A stretch of 18,746 nt of DNA from JBAVEL01 sp049587715 (GTDB lineage: Bacteria; Bacteroidota; Ignavibacteria; UBA10030; UBA6906): contig JBAVEL010000153.1 of assembly GCA_049587715.1 (NCBI GenBank), positions 1 through 18,746 of the forward strand, read 5' to 3'. The translations under genes were made by a program, and so were the position numbers. Below, one piece after another: positions 1 to 9,100 of the stretch. Position 1 is the stretch's first letter; each line of letters opens with the position of its first letter. Below the pieces are notes generated by a model. That model was given only the letters and a program-made list of their open reading frames with translations. It was not told the origin of the DNA and made no database searches.

Positions 1-1
1 C

Positions 2-727
2 GTCACGGCGGAGGAGGTGGGCAACTACGCCCTCGCGGTGAAGGTGGGGCTGGGGGCGGGGCTGGTTACGACGGCCGTGCAGATGGCATTCAATCCCTTT
101 TCCATGGCGGTGCGCGCTCACCGGGAAGCGTCCGCCTTCTATGCGGAGGCGTTTCTCTACACGATGTTCGTCCTGGGGAGCATGGTGATGCTGATCGTTG
201 CCAACCTGGCCCCCCTGGTCCGCCTGCTGGGAGGGAGCGCATATGAGGGGGCGGTCGTTCCAGCCGCCATTCTCCTTGCCGGGCAGTGTTTTCTTTCCGC
301 GTTCACGTTTCTTGCGACCGGGTCGAACATCCGGAAGAAGACAGTGTACCACCTCTACGCCCAGTGTGTGGCTCTCGCCTGTTGTGTCGGGCTCTGCGCC
401 CTGCTTGTGCCCCGGTTCGGCCCCCCGGGGGCCGCAGGGGCCGTCGCGTGTGCCTGTGCGGCGCTCGCCCTGACCGCGGGATTGCTTTCGCAGAGGGTGC
501 ATCCCATTCCCTATCCGTGGGGGAGAGCGCTCCGGGGCGCGGGTGTGATGCTCGCGGTGGTCCTGGCGCTGACCCTCTGGCGGGGGGAAAGCTGGGGGGG
601 ATCTGGAACGGCCAACCTGGCGGCGTGCGCGGGCGTATTCCTTCTTTCCCGCATGATGTTGCGCGCGGAGGAGAGACAGAGACTCCTGGGGTTCCTTCGG
701 ACCGCCCTTCAGGGGAGGGGGGGGTAG
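2..727 (+). CDS. Polysaccharide flippase (Wzx-like, MOP superfamily), C-terminal part
   Basis: The reading frame is open from the window edge, so the start lies outside and only about 241 C-terminal residues are visible. They are mostly hydrophobic, with several membrane-spanning stretches (for example around GSMVMLIVANLAPLVRLLGG, and later runs rich in Ala, Leu and Val). Short charged loops and an Arg-rich cytoplasmic tail follow. The pattern of a segment ending near 'AEAFLYTMFVLGSMVMLIVANLAPL', then 'GSAYEGAVVPAAILLAGQCF', is typical of the C-terminal half of oligosaccharide flippases, which move lipid-linked repeat units across the inner membrane. The next gene starts 4 bases after its stop, which implies one operon. 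The assignment rests on hydropathy, family-like sequence and context, because no catalytic motif exists in this family. Confidence 0.75.
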   Translation, partial: VTAEEVGNYALAVKVGLGAGLVTTAVQMAFNPFSMAVRAHREASAFYAEAFLYTMFVLGSMVMLIVANLAPLVRLLGGSAYEGAVVPAAILLAGQCFLSAFTFLATGSNIRKKTVYHLYAQCVALACCVGLCALLVPRFGPPGAAGAVACACAALALTAGLLSQRVHPIPYPWGRALRGAGVMLAVVLALTLWRGESWGGSGTANLAACAGVFLLSRMMLRAEERQRLLGFLRTALQGRGG

Positions 728-731
728 CGTC

Positions 732-2642
732 GTGTGCGGGTTCGCCTGCATCCTTGCCAAGGATCCGCGAGGGGCCCCCGGGGGGGAGAGACTCCGGCGG
801 ATGGCGGCTCCCCTCGCGCACCGGGGACCCGACGATGCGGGTCTGGAGGTGATTGGGAGAGCCGGCCTTGCCTTTCGGCGCCTCAGCATCATCGACCTCT
901 CCCCGAAAGGCCACCAGCCGATGGCCGACGGGACGGGAAGGTACCGCATCGTCTTCAACGGAGAGATCTACAACTTCCCGGAGCTGGCGGGGCGGCTGGC
1001 GGGCCGGGGGTCGAGCTTCCGCTCGCGGACGGACACGGAGGTCGTGCTGGAGGCCTACAAGGCCTGGGGTGCCGCCTGCGTGCACGAGTTCAACGGGATG
1101 TGGGCCTTCCTCATCTACGATGCAGAGGAAGACACGCTCTTCTGCTCCCGGGACCGGTTCGGGGTGAAACCCCTCTATGTCTGCGAGACGGAGCGGGAGA
1201 TCCTTTTGGGATCCGAGATCAAGGCCCTCCTGGCCGGCGGAATCAGGCCGGAGGAGGAACCCGCGCGCGTCTTCGAACTGGTGGCGCTGGGGTATGCGGA
1301 CACGGGGGCCGGGACCCTCTTCCGGGGTATCCGGCAGGTCCCGCCGGGGCACTCCCTCCTCATCGGGCGGGATCGCGTCCTGAGGGAGACCGCCTACTGG
1401 AGTCCCCCGCCCGAGACGGATCACCCCCCCTCCTTCGAGGAAGCAAGCACGCGATTCCGCGAGCTCTTTCTGGATGCGGTCCGGCTCCGGCTCCGCGCCG
1501 ACGTCCCGGTGGCCGCTCTTCTGAGCGGGGGACAGGACTCCTCCGCCATTGTCTGCGGGGTGGAGGCGCTCCGCCGGGGCGGACTGCAGGGGCTGGAAGC
1601 GCTGAAGACGGAGCGCTTTGTGACGTTCACGGCATGTTACGAGGATCCGGCTCTGGATGAGAGACACTGGGTGGAGGAGGTGGTGAGGCACTGCACCGTG
1701 GAGTCGCGCCTCGTGTTTCCCGGCGCTCCGGATCTGCTGGAGGACCTGAAGAGAATCATCCTCCACAACGACGAGCCCCTGCAGAACTCCAATCACTTCG
1801 CCCACTGGATGCTGATGAAGGATGTGGCCGCCCAGGGATTCAGGGTGGTGCTGAGCGGCCAGGGAGCGGACGAGGTGCTGGCGGGCTATGACCGGCACGT
1901 CCTGGGGCCTCGTGTGCTGGACCTGCTGGCCGGGGGACGGTTTGCCGCAGCCATCGGGGAGCTCTCGGGGGCGCGCCGCGCGTACGGCTTCCCGCACTCG
2001 CATGCGCTCCTGCGCTGCCTCCAGGAGCTGGTGCCCCGCCCCGCGCGCGCCCTCCTCAAGAGTGCGGCGGGAGAACGGATCCACAAGGTATTCGCTCTCT
2101 CCCACATCTGGCGCCATCGCCGCGCGTTCATCCCCTCTCCCCGGAAGGGGAGCCGGCTCAGGAGCACGCTCCTCGGCGCCCTCACGCGCCACTCCCTTCC
2201 CCGGATTCTCCACGGAGAGGACAGGACATCCATGGCTTTCTCCGTAGAGCAGAGGTTCCCCTTCCTGGACTACCGGATCGTGGAGTTCTGTTTCTCCCTT
2301 CCCGACAGCTACAAGATGGACGGGGGCCTCACGAAACGCCTCCTGCGCGCGGCTGCGGCGCCCCTGCTCCCCGGGAAGATCGTGGGGCGGACCGGGAAGA
2401 TCGGGTTTGCCACCCCCACCGCCGCCTGGGTCGGGGATATGCTCGAGACCGAGTATATCCGGGATCTTCTGGCGCGGGAGAACATCCCGGGAACGGGTCG
2501 CAGGGCCCTCCGGGGACTTGGATCGGCGGGGGAGCCGCGCGGCCGGGGGGAAGCGCAGTTCCTGTGGCGTTTCCTGAACTACCTGGTGTGGCGGGATGTC
2601 TTCGGAGTGGGGGGAGAAGGCTGGTCCGGGTGGATCCGGTGA
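732..2642 (+). CDS. asnB: Asparagine-synthase-type glutamine amidotransferase
   Basis: This 636-residue protein has the two-domain layout of class II amidotransferases. The GTG start gives M-C2-G-F, where C2 is the glutaminase nucleophile. The N-terminal half contains AHRGPDDAG and NGEIYN, which bind glutamine. The C-terminal synthase domain has the ATP-pyrophosphatase loop SGGQDSS (residues 265-271) and SGQGADE (375-381), then a late RFPFLDYRIVEF segment. Family members make asparagine from aspartate, ATP and glutamine, but copies inside polysaccharide loci may amidate a sugar carboxylate instead. Two residues differ from classic AsnB: Gln268 in place of Leu, and Gln377 in place of the conserved Glu of SGEG(S/A)DE. 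The gene sits between the flippase and a glycosyltransferase. A purine-rich G tract (712-724) supplies the ribosome-binding region. The family is certain; the acceptor is not. Confidence 0.9.
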   Translation: MCGFACILAKDPRGAPGGERLRRMAAPLAHRGPDDAGLEVIGRAGLAFRRLSIIDLSPKGHQPMADGTGRYRIVFNGEIYNFPELAGRLAGRGSSFRSRTDTEVVLEAYKAWGAACVHEFNGMWAFLIYDAEEDTLFCSRDRFGVKPLYVCETEREILLGSEIKALLAGGIRPEEEPARVFELVALGYADTGAGTLFRGIRQVPPGHSLLIGRDRVLRETAYWSPPPETDHPPSFEEASTRFRELFLDAVRLRLRADVPVAALLSGGQDSSAIVCGVEALRRGGLQGLEALKTERFVTFTACYEDPALDERHWVEEVVRHCTVESRLVFPGAPDLLEDLKRIILHNDEPLQNSNHFAHWMLMKDVAAQGFRVVLSGQGADEVLAGYDRHVLGPRVLDLLAGGRFAAAIGELSGARRAYGFPHSHALLRCLQELVPRPARALLKSAAGERIHKVFALSHIWRHRRAFIPSPRKGSRLRSTLLGALTRHSLPRILHGEDRTSMAFSVEQRFPFLDYRIVEFCFSLPDSYKMDGGLTKRLLRAAAAPLLPGKIVGRTGKIGFATPTAAWVGDMLETEYIRDLLARENIPGTGRRALRGLGSAGEPRGRGEAQFLWRFLNYLVWRDVFGVGGEGWSGWIR

Positions 2643-3784
2643 TCTACTTCGTCACCAACATATGTCCCCATTACCGGCTGCCTCTGTTCCGCCTCCTCGG
2701 GCGGCTTCACAGGGTGAGGTTCCTCTTTTTCTCCGAGCCGGCTGAAGAAAGGGGCTGGGAGGGACGGAACCCCAGTTCGGCCGAGGGTCTTCCGGGGGGA
2801 TACCTGCCGGGGCTGCGCTGTTGCGGCCTCCGCTGGGTGCCCTCGCTCTACCGGGCGCTTCTGGGGGACCGCTACGACATCCTTATCAAGTGCATCAACG
2901 GGAAGATGCCGCTTCTTCTCTCCTACCTGATCGCGCGCACACGGCGCATCCCCTTCATTCTGTGGACGGGCCTCTGGCACAATCCCGGAGGTCTTCTCCA
3001 CAGGGCGGGTTTTCCCGTCGTCCGGCATATTTACCGGCACGCGGATGCAGTGGTGGTGTACGGGAGCCACACCCGGGGGTATCTTGCGGAGCTGGGAGTG
3101 AAAGAAGAGAACATCTTCGAAGCATGGCAGGCCGTGGACAACGGGCATTTCGGGCGGCGGGTTCCGCCGGAGGCCGTCCCGGGACTCCGGAAACGGCTCG
3201 GCATCGGGGCGAGGAAGGTTATTCTCTATGTGGGCCGTCTGGAGAAGGAGAAAGGTCTGGAGTATCTCGGGGAGGCCCTCCGGGAGTTCCCCGACACGGA
3301 GGGTGCCGCCCTGGTTGCCGCGGGAGAGGGGAGGTTCCGGAAGGAATGGGAAGAGGGTCTGGCGCGCATTCCGCATCTGGCGGTGAGATTCCCGGGATAT
3401 GTGGAGTACGACCTCCTCCCGGAGTACTACGCCATGGCGTGGGTTCTGGTTCTTCCCTCGGTGACGACGCCCTCCTTCAGGGAGCCGTGGGGGCTTGTGG
3501 TGAACGAAGCCTTCAACCAGGGTTGCCCCGTGGTGGCCACCCGGGCGGTGGGAGCCGCCCGCGGAGGTCTGCTGAGGGAGGGGGAGACCGGGCTTGTGGT
3601 GCCCGAGCGGGATGCGCACGCACTCGGCCTCGCGCTCCGGACCATTCTCGGCGATGCCCGGCTGCGCGCAACGCTCGGCGGAAACGCCCGACGGGAGATA
3701 CGGGAGTGGACCTTCGAGCGGATGGAGGAGGGGTTCGAGAAGGCGATCCGGAGCGTCCGCGGGGGGAGGGGGGAGGAGGTGTGA
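2630..3784 (+). CDS. Glycosyltransferase, GT4-like
   Basis: A GT-B fold glycosyltransferase of about 384 residues that would add a sugar from a nucleotide donor to the growing lipid-linked repeat unit at the cytoplasmic membrane face. The N-terminal domain opens with VIYFVTNICPHYRLPLF. The C-terminal donor domain has ILYVGRLEKEKG (Gly202, Arg203) and an EX7E motif formed by Glu285 and Glu293 in FREPWGLVVNEAF, followed by GCPVVAT. These are classic GT4 features. The open frame extends upstream to 2564, but GTG at 2630 has GGAGAAGG (2613-2620) at a good distance. GTG at 2639 is an alternative that overlaps the asnB stop as GTGA. Either choice gives overlap with asnB and suggests translational coupling. 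The sugar transferred cannot be read from the sequence. Confidence 0.88.
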   Translation: MDPVIYFVTNICPHYRLPLFRLLGRLHRVRFLFFSEPAEERGWEGRNPSSAEGLPGGYLPGLRCCGLRWVPSLYRALLGDRYDILIKCINGKMPLLLSYLIARTRRIPFILWTGLWHNPGGLLHRAGFPVVRHIYRHADAVVVYGSHTRGYLAELGVKEENIFEAWQAVDNGHFGRRVPPEAVPGLRKRLGIGARKVILYVGRLEKEKGLEYLGEALREFPDTEGAALVAAGEGRFRKEWEEGLARIPHLAVRFPGYVEYDLLPEYYAMAWVLVLPSVTTPSFREPWGLVVNEAFNQGCPVVATRAVGAARGGLLREGETGLVVPERDAHALGLALRTILGDARLRATLGGNARREIREWTFERMEEGFEKAIRSVRGGRGEEV

Positions 3785-4641
3785 GGCCCGTACGGCTCAG
3801 ATCGGGCAGAGAGAAGACCCTCATCGGGGAGGCCCTCCGGGAGTTCTACGCACACAAACCGCGCGGGTACGACCTCCTCAACCGCCCCCAGGCGGAATAC
3901 GACGCGTATGCGGCGGTCGTGATGCGGAGCGGGGGGATGGGGGGGAGGGTGCTGGATTTCGGATGCGGCACCTGGCGGAGCCCCCTGACCCTCGCGGAGG
4001 CGGGGGCGCGGAGCGTTGTGGGGTGCGACTCCTTTTCCCCCGCCGAACTGGACGAGGCCGGGGAGAGGCTGGATACCCGGGGGGCATCCCTCGTGTCATA
4101 TCAGGGCGGGCGCCTGCCGTTTCCGGACGGGTGCTTTGATGTGGTGGGTTCGCTCTGCGTGCTGGAGCACACGCTGGATGTGGAGGGAACACTCCATGAG
4201 ATGGACAGGGTGCTGAGGCCGGGAGGGACCTGTATTGTGATGGGTCCCAACTGGGCGGGACCCAACAACCCCGTGCGGGGCCTTCTGGTCACGCTCATTG
4301 AGAGACGCCGGTACTGGCAGTATGAAACTCCCCTGGATGCCCTGCTGGGGATTGGGCGGTCTCTGCTGTGGCATCTGGAGGTGTCCCTTCGTCCGGTTCC
4401 CGTTTTTCTTTTTGTCGTCCCCCGCATGAAGGACGGCGCCATCTTCTTTGAGACGGGGGATGACGACTGCGTGCACCTCTCCCACCCCCTTTCGTACAGG
4501 AGATGGTTCCGGATGAGGGGATACCGTCTGGATCTCTTCAACAGGGGAGCGGGGCGGACGGGTGCCGCGCGGCTCTACAACCGCCTGCTGCCGTCACTGG
4601 CCACCACCAACGTCATCGCGGCCCGGAAGGGGGGAGGATAG
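3781..4641 (+). CDS. SAM-dependent class I methyltransferase
   Basis: A methyltransferase of about 286 residues. Motif I is VLDFGCGTW (residues 57-65), an acidic residue closes strand beta-2 (D83 in VVGCDSF), and LPFPDGCFDVVGSLCVLEH followed by LRPGGTCIVMGPN gives the later strands of the Rossmann core, as in Methyltransf_11. The C-terminal 120 residues include a hydrophobic stretch (LRPVPVFLFVVPRM) and basic patches, which may contact membrane or lipid-linked glycan. The GTG start overlaps the glycosyltransferase stop as GTGA. A strong purine run lies just upstream, although its best anti-SD match (3774-3780) abuts the GTG, so GGGAGGG at 3764-3770 is the more likely ribosome site. The open frame continues upstream to 2821 but is only a shadow of the glycosyltransferase there. 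Sugar O-methylation of the polymer is likely by context; the target is unknown. Confidence 0.85.
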   Translation: MRPVRLRSGREKTLIGEALREFYAHKPRGYDLLNRPQAEYDAYAAVVMRSGGMGGRVLDFGCGTWRSPLTLAEAGARSVVGCDSFSPAELDEAGERLDTRGASLVSYQGGRLPFPDGCFDVVGSLCVLEHTLDVEGTLHEMDRVLRPGGTCIVMGPNWAGPNNPVRGLLVTLIERRRYWQYETPLDALLGIGRSLLWHLEVSLRPVPVFLFVVPRMKDGAIFFETGDDDCVHLSHPLSYRRWFRMRGYRLDLFNRGAGRTGAARLYNRLLPSLATTNVIAARKGGG

Positions 4642-4643
4642 CC

Positions 4644-5930
4644 ATGCCGGCCGTGGTCCTGGCGGCGGCTCTGACCGTGTGCATGGCATTGTCCCCCCGT
4701 GCCTTCCTGTTCGTGTCGACGGTTCTGGGGACCGTGATGGTCTCGAAGTTCGAGTACCTGCTGGGGGTGGAGGGCATGGACGGAAACATGCTCCGGAACA
4801 TCTCCACAAACGTGGCGGGGGTGCTCCTGTTGGGGAGGGCGGCGCTTGCGGGGAGAACTCCGGCCGTGATGCCCTCCCTGCGTCCGTTTCTCCTCCTCGT
4901 CGGTCTTTCCGTTGCGGGAGTGCCGTTTGCGCCCGACCTCACGGAAGGGATGCGATTTGTGAGCGTTCTGACGATCCCGCTTCTGGTGTACGGAGTGGCG
5001 TCCGTGTACTTCCGGCCGGAGGACTACGCGGGGGTGTTTGGATGGTTGACGGCCGCGGGGATCGCGCAGGTCGCGGCAGGCTTCGCCGAGACGGTGTGGG
5101 TTCCCGGAACGCGGGTCGCCGGCCTCCATGACGTGCCCGCCGTCTATGGATGGTTCTTCTGCGTTCTGATCATCGTAAGCACCTTTTATGCAGGCGCATC
5201 AGGGCGGGGCAGGGGCGCACCCCTCTTCTTCCTGCTGGCGGGAGCTGTGCTGGTCGTCCTGACCGGGTCGCGCGTTGCCCTTGTCATGTTTCCCGCATCC
5301 CTCTGGTATTTCCTCCGCCGGTATCCTCTCAGGAAGGATTTCCTCCTCCCGCTGGCCCTGGTTCCCCTTGTTGCGGGTGCGCTTGTGCTCTCGCACCAGC
5401 TCGATACGGGTCGTGCGAGGGTTGGCCTGGAAATGGAGTCCGCGGAGCTCTCCCTGGTCGGGGAGGCGGGAGGGACCCTGGCATGGAGGTTCATGCTCTG
5501 GGAGCGCCTGATGGAAGCGTGGACCGGGAGTCCGGTGCTCGGATTCGGGCCGGGAGCGGATTATGCAGCTTCGCTCCGGGGTGGTCTGACGTCCGACCTG
5601 AACTATGCCGAGTCGGAGCCCCTGAATACCCACAACGAGTATGTGAAGCTTCTGTTCAATCACGGTGTTGCGGGCCTGGGTCTCTTCCTCTGGTTTGCCG
5701 TCGGGTTGCTCCGGACTCCCCGGCTCCCCGACCCCCACGGGGCTCCCGGCCTGGGCCGCGTGATCCGCTTCCTTGCCCTCACCTGGCTTGTCTTTTCCCT
5801 GAGTGACAACGGACTCAGCTATCACGGGATGACATCCATCCTCTTCCTCTGTCTGGCGCGCTGGACCTGCATCCCGCCATCAGGCCTGTCCGGATCGGAC
5901 AGGCGGGGGGAGCCCTCCCGGCCGGGGTAG
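4644..5930 (+). CDS. O-antigen ligase/polymerase family membrane protein (Wzy_C)
   Basis: A polytopic membrane protein of about 428 residues with roughly ten hydrophobic segments beginning at MPAVVLAAALTVCMALSP. Two features point to the Wzy_C/O-antigen ligase family: GSRVALVMFPASLW around Arg210, and the periplasmic-loop signature NTHNEYVKLLFNHGVAGLGLFLWF around H330-N331-E332, preceded by FGPGADY. Such enzymes polymerise undecaprenyl-linked repeat units, or transfer glycan to an acceptor, in the periplasm. In a locus with a flippase and a priming transferase, polymerase (Wzy) is the more likely role, but ligase cannot be excluded from sequence. The ATG start is placed 2 bases after the methyltransferase stop and behind a GGGGGGAGG run (4629-4637). 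The frame remains open upstream, but that part is antisense-like low-quality sequence and is not counted. Confidence 0.82.
   Translation: MPAVVLAAALTVCMALSPRAFLFVSTVLGTVMVSKFEYLLGVEGMDGNMLRNISTNVAGVLLLGRAALAGRTPAVMPSLRPFLLLVGLSVAGVPFAPDLTEGMRFVSVLTIPLLVYGVASVYFRPEDYAGVFGWLTAAGIAQVAAGFAETVWVPGTRVAGLHDVPAVYGWFFCVLIIVSTFYAGASGRGRGAPLFFLLAGAVLVVLTGSRVALVMFPASLWYFLRRYPLRKDFLLPLALVPLVAGALVLSHQLDTGRARVGLEMESAELSLVGEAGGTLAWRFMLWERLMEAWTGSPVLGFGPGADYAASLRGGLTSDLNYAESEPLNTHNEYVKLLFNHGVAGLGLFLWFAVGLLRTPRLPDPHGAPGLGRVIRFLALTWLVFSLSDNGLSYHGMTSILFLCLARWTCIPPSGLSGSDRRGEPSRPG
5884..5904 (+). other. Perfect hairpin at the 3' end of the wzy-like gene
   Basis: Nine-base arms GCCTGTCCG and CGGACAGGC are exact reverse complements around a 3-base GAT loop. 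The hairpin lies inside the last 16 codons of the polymerase/ligase gene, just before a 184-bp gene-free gap. No T-run follows (the next bases are a G-run and more GC-rich sequence), so it is not a canonical intrinsic terminator. It could slow RNA decay or assist a Rho-type end, or it could be chance in GC-rich DNA. Confidence 0.35.
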
Positions 5931-6027
5931 CCGGTTTCACCTTGGGGAAGGTAGATATTTCTGGGCCCGACCTCCGGACCTCCCGAAATCCTGCAATTTG
6001 CGCGGGTTTCTCCCTGGCCCCGCACTT

Positions 6028-6042
6028 GTTTCCTGAAGGAAC
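6028..6042. promoter_or_regulatory. Possible operator half of a palindrome pair
   Basis: GTTTCCTGAAGGAAC contains the perfect inverted repeat TTCCT-GA-AGGAA. It resembles the second palindrome at 6089-6100 in sharing GTTTCC and GGAAnC arms. Two similar dyads in one leader suggest a dimeric regulator, but both are short and could be chance. Confidence 0.25.
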
Positions 6043-6088
6043 GTCCGTAACCCTCGTGGACCGGCTCATCCGGCCTGCGGGGACGGTT

Positions 6089-6100
6089 GTTTCCGGAAAC
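6089..6100. promoter_or_regulatory. Perfect 12-bp palindrome GTTTCCGGAAAC
   Basis: The sequence equals its own reverse complement and ends 14 bases before the ATG of the large hydrolase gene. It could be an operator or, in RNA, a small hairpin affecting translation, since that gene lacks a well-spaced Shine-Dalgarno sequence. Confidence 0.25.
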
Positions 6101-6114
6101 GGCATGGTCGGGGG

Positions 6115-9100
6115 ATGGCTCCACGCAGGGAACATGGAGGGGGGGTCGCCCGCGCCGTTGTTCTCCTGCTGCTCCTTGCGGGAGCAGAGGGAGGATTACG
6201 CCGCGGGGCCGCACAGACACTGGAGGATCAGCTCCGGACTCCGGTCGTGTCCTCCGACTCGTCGCGCCGGATCATGGACGCATGGTTCCGCTCCCAGGTC
6301 CCGCCTTTTCCCGGTGATCTCTCACTCCCCGGCTGGGACAGCCTGGGGGCCGCATGGAAGCAGGCCCTGCAGAGGGTGCTGGAACGCATAGCGGTTCCCC
6401 GCCATCCGGCTCCACGTCTCGAACCGAGGGGGGAGGTGAGGGTTGATTCCCTTGTCATACGGCGCTTCGTAGCGGAGATCTACCAGGGATTCCCCGTCCC
6501 TGTGAATCTCTACCTCCCGGAATCGTGCGGGGTCGCCCTGCCGCTCGTGCTCCTCCCGAACGGCTTCTTCCTGAACGGGAAAGCGGAGCCGGAAATCCAG
6601 GCGCTTGGCAGGACCCTGGTCCGCGCCGGCTACGCCGCGGCCTCCTGGGACTTCGTGCACACAGGAGAGCGCGGGGGATGGAACGGGGTGGGATCTCGCG
6701 GGAACCATTCTTACCATGCCCTCTGGTGGCGGCTGTTCGGAACCGGCACACCGGGTCTTGCCGTAGGGGAGCTCTCGGGACTCCTGGATCTCCTGGGCGC
6801 CCTGCCCGAGGTGGACACATCCAGGGTTGCGGCGGCGGGATCCTCCCAGGGGGCGATGACGGCCCTTCTGGCATCGGTCGTGGACGGGCGCATCGACGCG
6901 GTGGTGGGAGCTGTGCCGCCCCCGCCGCTGAAGCAGGTGACGCGGACAGAGGACCTCTTCACCGAAGAGAGGTACCTCGTCTGGGACGGGTCTTTTCCGC
7001 GCGATCTCATGAAGGAGATCCCGGACCTGGGGGGCCTCGCGGCGCTCAATGCCCCCAGACCCACCCTGCTTCTCTCGGGGACGGGGGATGTGAGCCCGCC
7101 CGCCTGGCTGGGGGAGGAACGGGACCGGGCGGGGACGGTCTTCTCCCTGCTGGGAGCAGGGGATCGGCTCAGACACGACAGTCTCTCCATGGGACACGAA
7201 TTCAGCCGCGAGGCCCGCATGCGGGCCTGCACATGGATCAACCGCTGGATCAGGGGGGATGCCGCCGCCTCCGATACAACGGAACGGGACTTCACTCCCC
7301 TCCCCCCCGAGAGTCTCTCCTGCGGGATCACGCATTCCTCCACGGTGCTCTCCGTTGCCGCCGCCCTGGTGAGTGCCAGACCCTCCGACCCCGATGACCC
7401 CCTCAGCCGGGAAGAAGCGGCGCGGTTTCAGGACAGCATGGCTGCTTCTGTGACCCGGGTGGTGGGGGCGGAACCGGATTCCGTTGTCTCGTGGCGGGAG
7501 GTGGATTCGGCCCTCCTTCCGGAAGGGATCTCCCGGCGGTTTCTCCTGGAATTCCGGCGGACGCCTCCGGCTCCCTCCGTTGTCGTCTCTGTTCCCGGCC
7601 AGGCGGGGTGCATCGGGGTGCTTGTGGTGACCGATTCGGGTATGGCCGGTGCGGACTGCTCCTTCGTGCGGGAGCTCCTCGCCCGTGGCTACGCCGTCAT
7701 GGCCCTGGATCGGGCGGGGACGGGCCCGATGCGACTCCCCGGACTCAGCGAGAGAGCGGCGGGCTTCTGCCTGGAGGCAACGGGGACCACGCTGACCGGG
7801 GCAGGTCTCGGGCAGATCCATGGGGCTGCAGCGTTCTTCCGGAGAGAGTGGGATCTCTCCCGCGTGATTCTGGCGGCGGAGGGTCCGGGGTCGCATCATA
7901 CAGCCATGCTGGCGGCCGCAGGGTCCTGGATCGACGGGTTCATCTGTCTCGGGGGTGTGGACGGATACGGCGATCTGAGCCCCGGCGGGATCCCCTGCGA
8001 CCTTCCCCCACGGGCACAGTATGCGGGTTCGTTTCTCCATCCCGACATCGCCTCCCTGGCCGGACTCGTCTCACCCAGGCCTCTCTTTCTGGCGGGACTC
8101 AGGGGATCGGATGGAAGTTCCAGAGACAGCGCTTCTTCCCGCACACCCCGGATTGCAGAGAGGTTCCACCGTGCCTTCGACAGGAGCCACCTGCTCGCAG
8201 CCGGGGGGGATGGCTCGGGCGGAACTGAGGCCGCCGGCTGGCTCGCGCGCACTGTTCCTGCCGGCGGCGGCATCGTCCTCCTCGGAGCACCCGCCTCGGT
8301 CGCCAGGGAGGGGGAGTCCTTCCTCACCAGGGTCCTGACGAACGTCCCGGGCCCCACACTCTTCCGGGGGGACACGCTCCCCCCGTGGCTTTCTCTGGAT
8401 CCGGCAAGGGGGATTCTCCAGGGAGTGCCCGGTCCCCATGATGTGGGGCGAAGCCGGGTATGCCTCACCGTCCGGACGGAGGATGGGGATTCGGCCGCGC
8501 TGGGTTTCCCTCTGGAGGTGCGTCATGTGAACCACCCGCCTTTCTTTGCGGGGAGGCCCGATACGACCGTGCTTCCGGGTTCGGAGTATGCGTACGCCCC
8601 GGAGGTGGCGGATCCGGACTCCCTGTTCGACGAGTCCCTCCGTCTCAGACTCCTGGAGGCCCCCTCCTGGATACGCCTGGACGGGGCCCACCGCATTCTG
8701 AAGGGAACTCCGGGGCGGGAGCATGTGGGGAGGCACGCCATCCTCCTGGAGGCGGCGGACCGGTCGGGCCTCACCTGCCGCCAGTCGTTCGATCTTGCGG
8801 TCACCTATCCCCAGCATCCCCCCCGCATTCTCTCGAAGCCCCTGGAGAGCGCACAAGAGGATTCCCTCTACCGCTGCGTCGTGGCGGCGGTGGACCCGGA
8901 CACGGGATACGGAGACAGCCTCCGATACGCGCTGACCGAGGGTCCGGCATGGCTCAGACTGGATCCCCCCGGGGGGATCCTCACGGGGAGACCCCGGGGG
9001 AGAGATGTGGGCCTGCACAGGGTCACGGTAGGCGTCTCGGACCGCGGAGGGAACTCCGTCAGACAGACCTTCGTGCTGAGGGTTCTTCACACCGATCATC

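Larger units (their letters stand above)
5931..6114. other. 184-bp gene-free gap between the polymerase and the large hydrolase
   Basis: This is the longest gap in the locus and separates the tightly packed flippase-to-polymerase block from the 1397-residue secreted protein. No good -35/-10 pair is visible and no protein fits. It holds two short palindromes, listed separately. An open frame from a TTG at 5942 crosses it into the next gene in another frame and is dismissed. The gap probably carries a promoter or leader for the downstream gene, but the sequence does not show it clearly. Confidence 0.5.

Noticed and set aside
712..724. G-rich tract ending in eight consecutive G before asnB, considered as a phase-variation tract
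   Set aside because: It spans the flippase stop and serves as a ribosome-binding region. Similar G runs occur throughout the window, so there is no specific sign of switching.
303..2213. 636-codon open frame on the minus strand across the flippase and asnB
   Set aside because: It is antisense to two clear genes and rich in Pro, Arg, Gly and His, with no family motif; long stop-free antisense frames are expected in DNA this GC-rich.
2821..3780. Possible 320-residue N-terminal extension of the methyltransferase
   Set aside because: It lies out of frame inside the glycosyltransferase, is Gly/Arg/Pro-rich without a domain, and the methyltransferase fold is complete from 3781.
5942..6391. Small plus-strand open frame crossing the 184-bp gap
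   Set aside because: It starts with TTG without a ribosome site, runs out of frame into the signal peptide region of the large gene and matches nothing recognisable.
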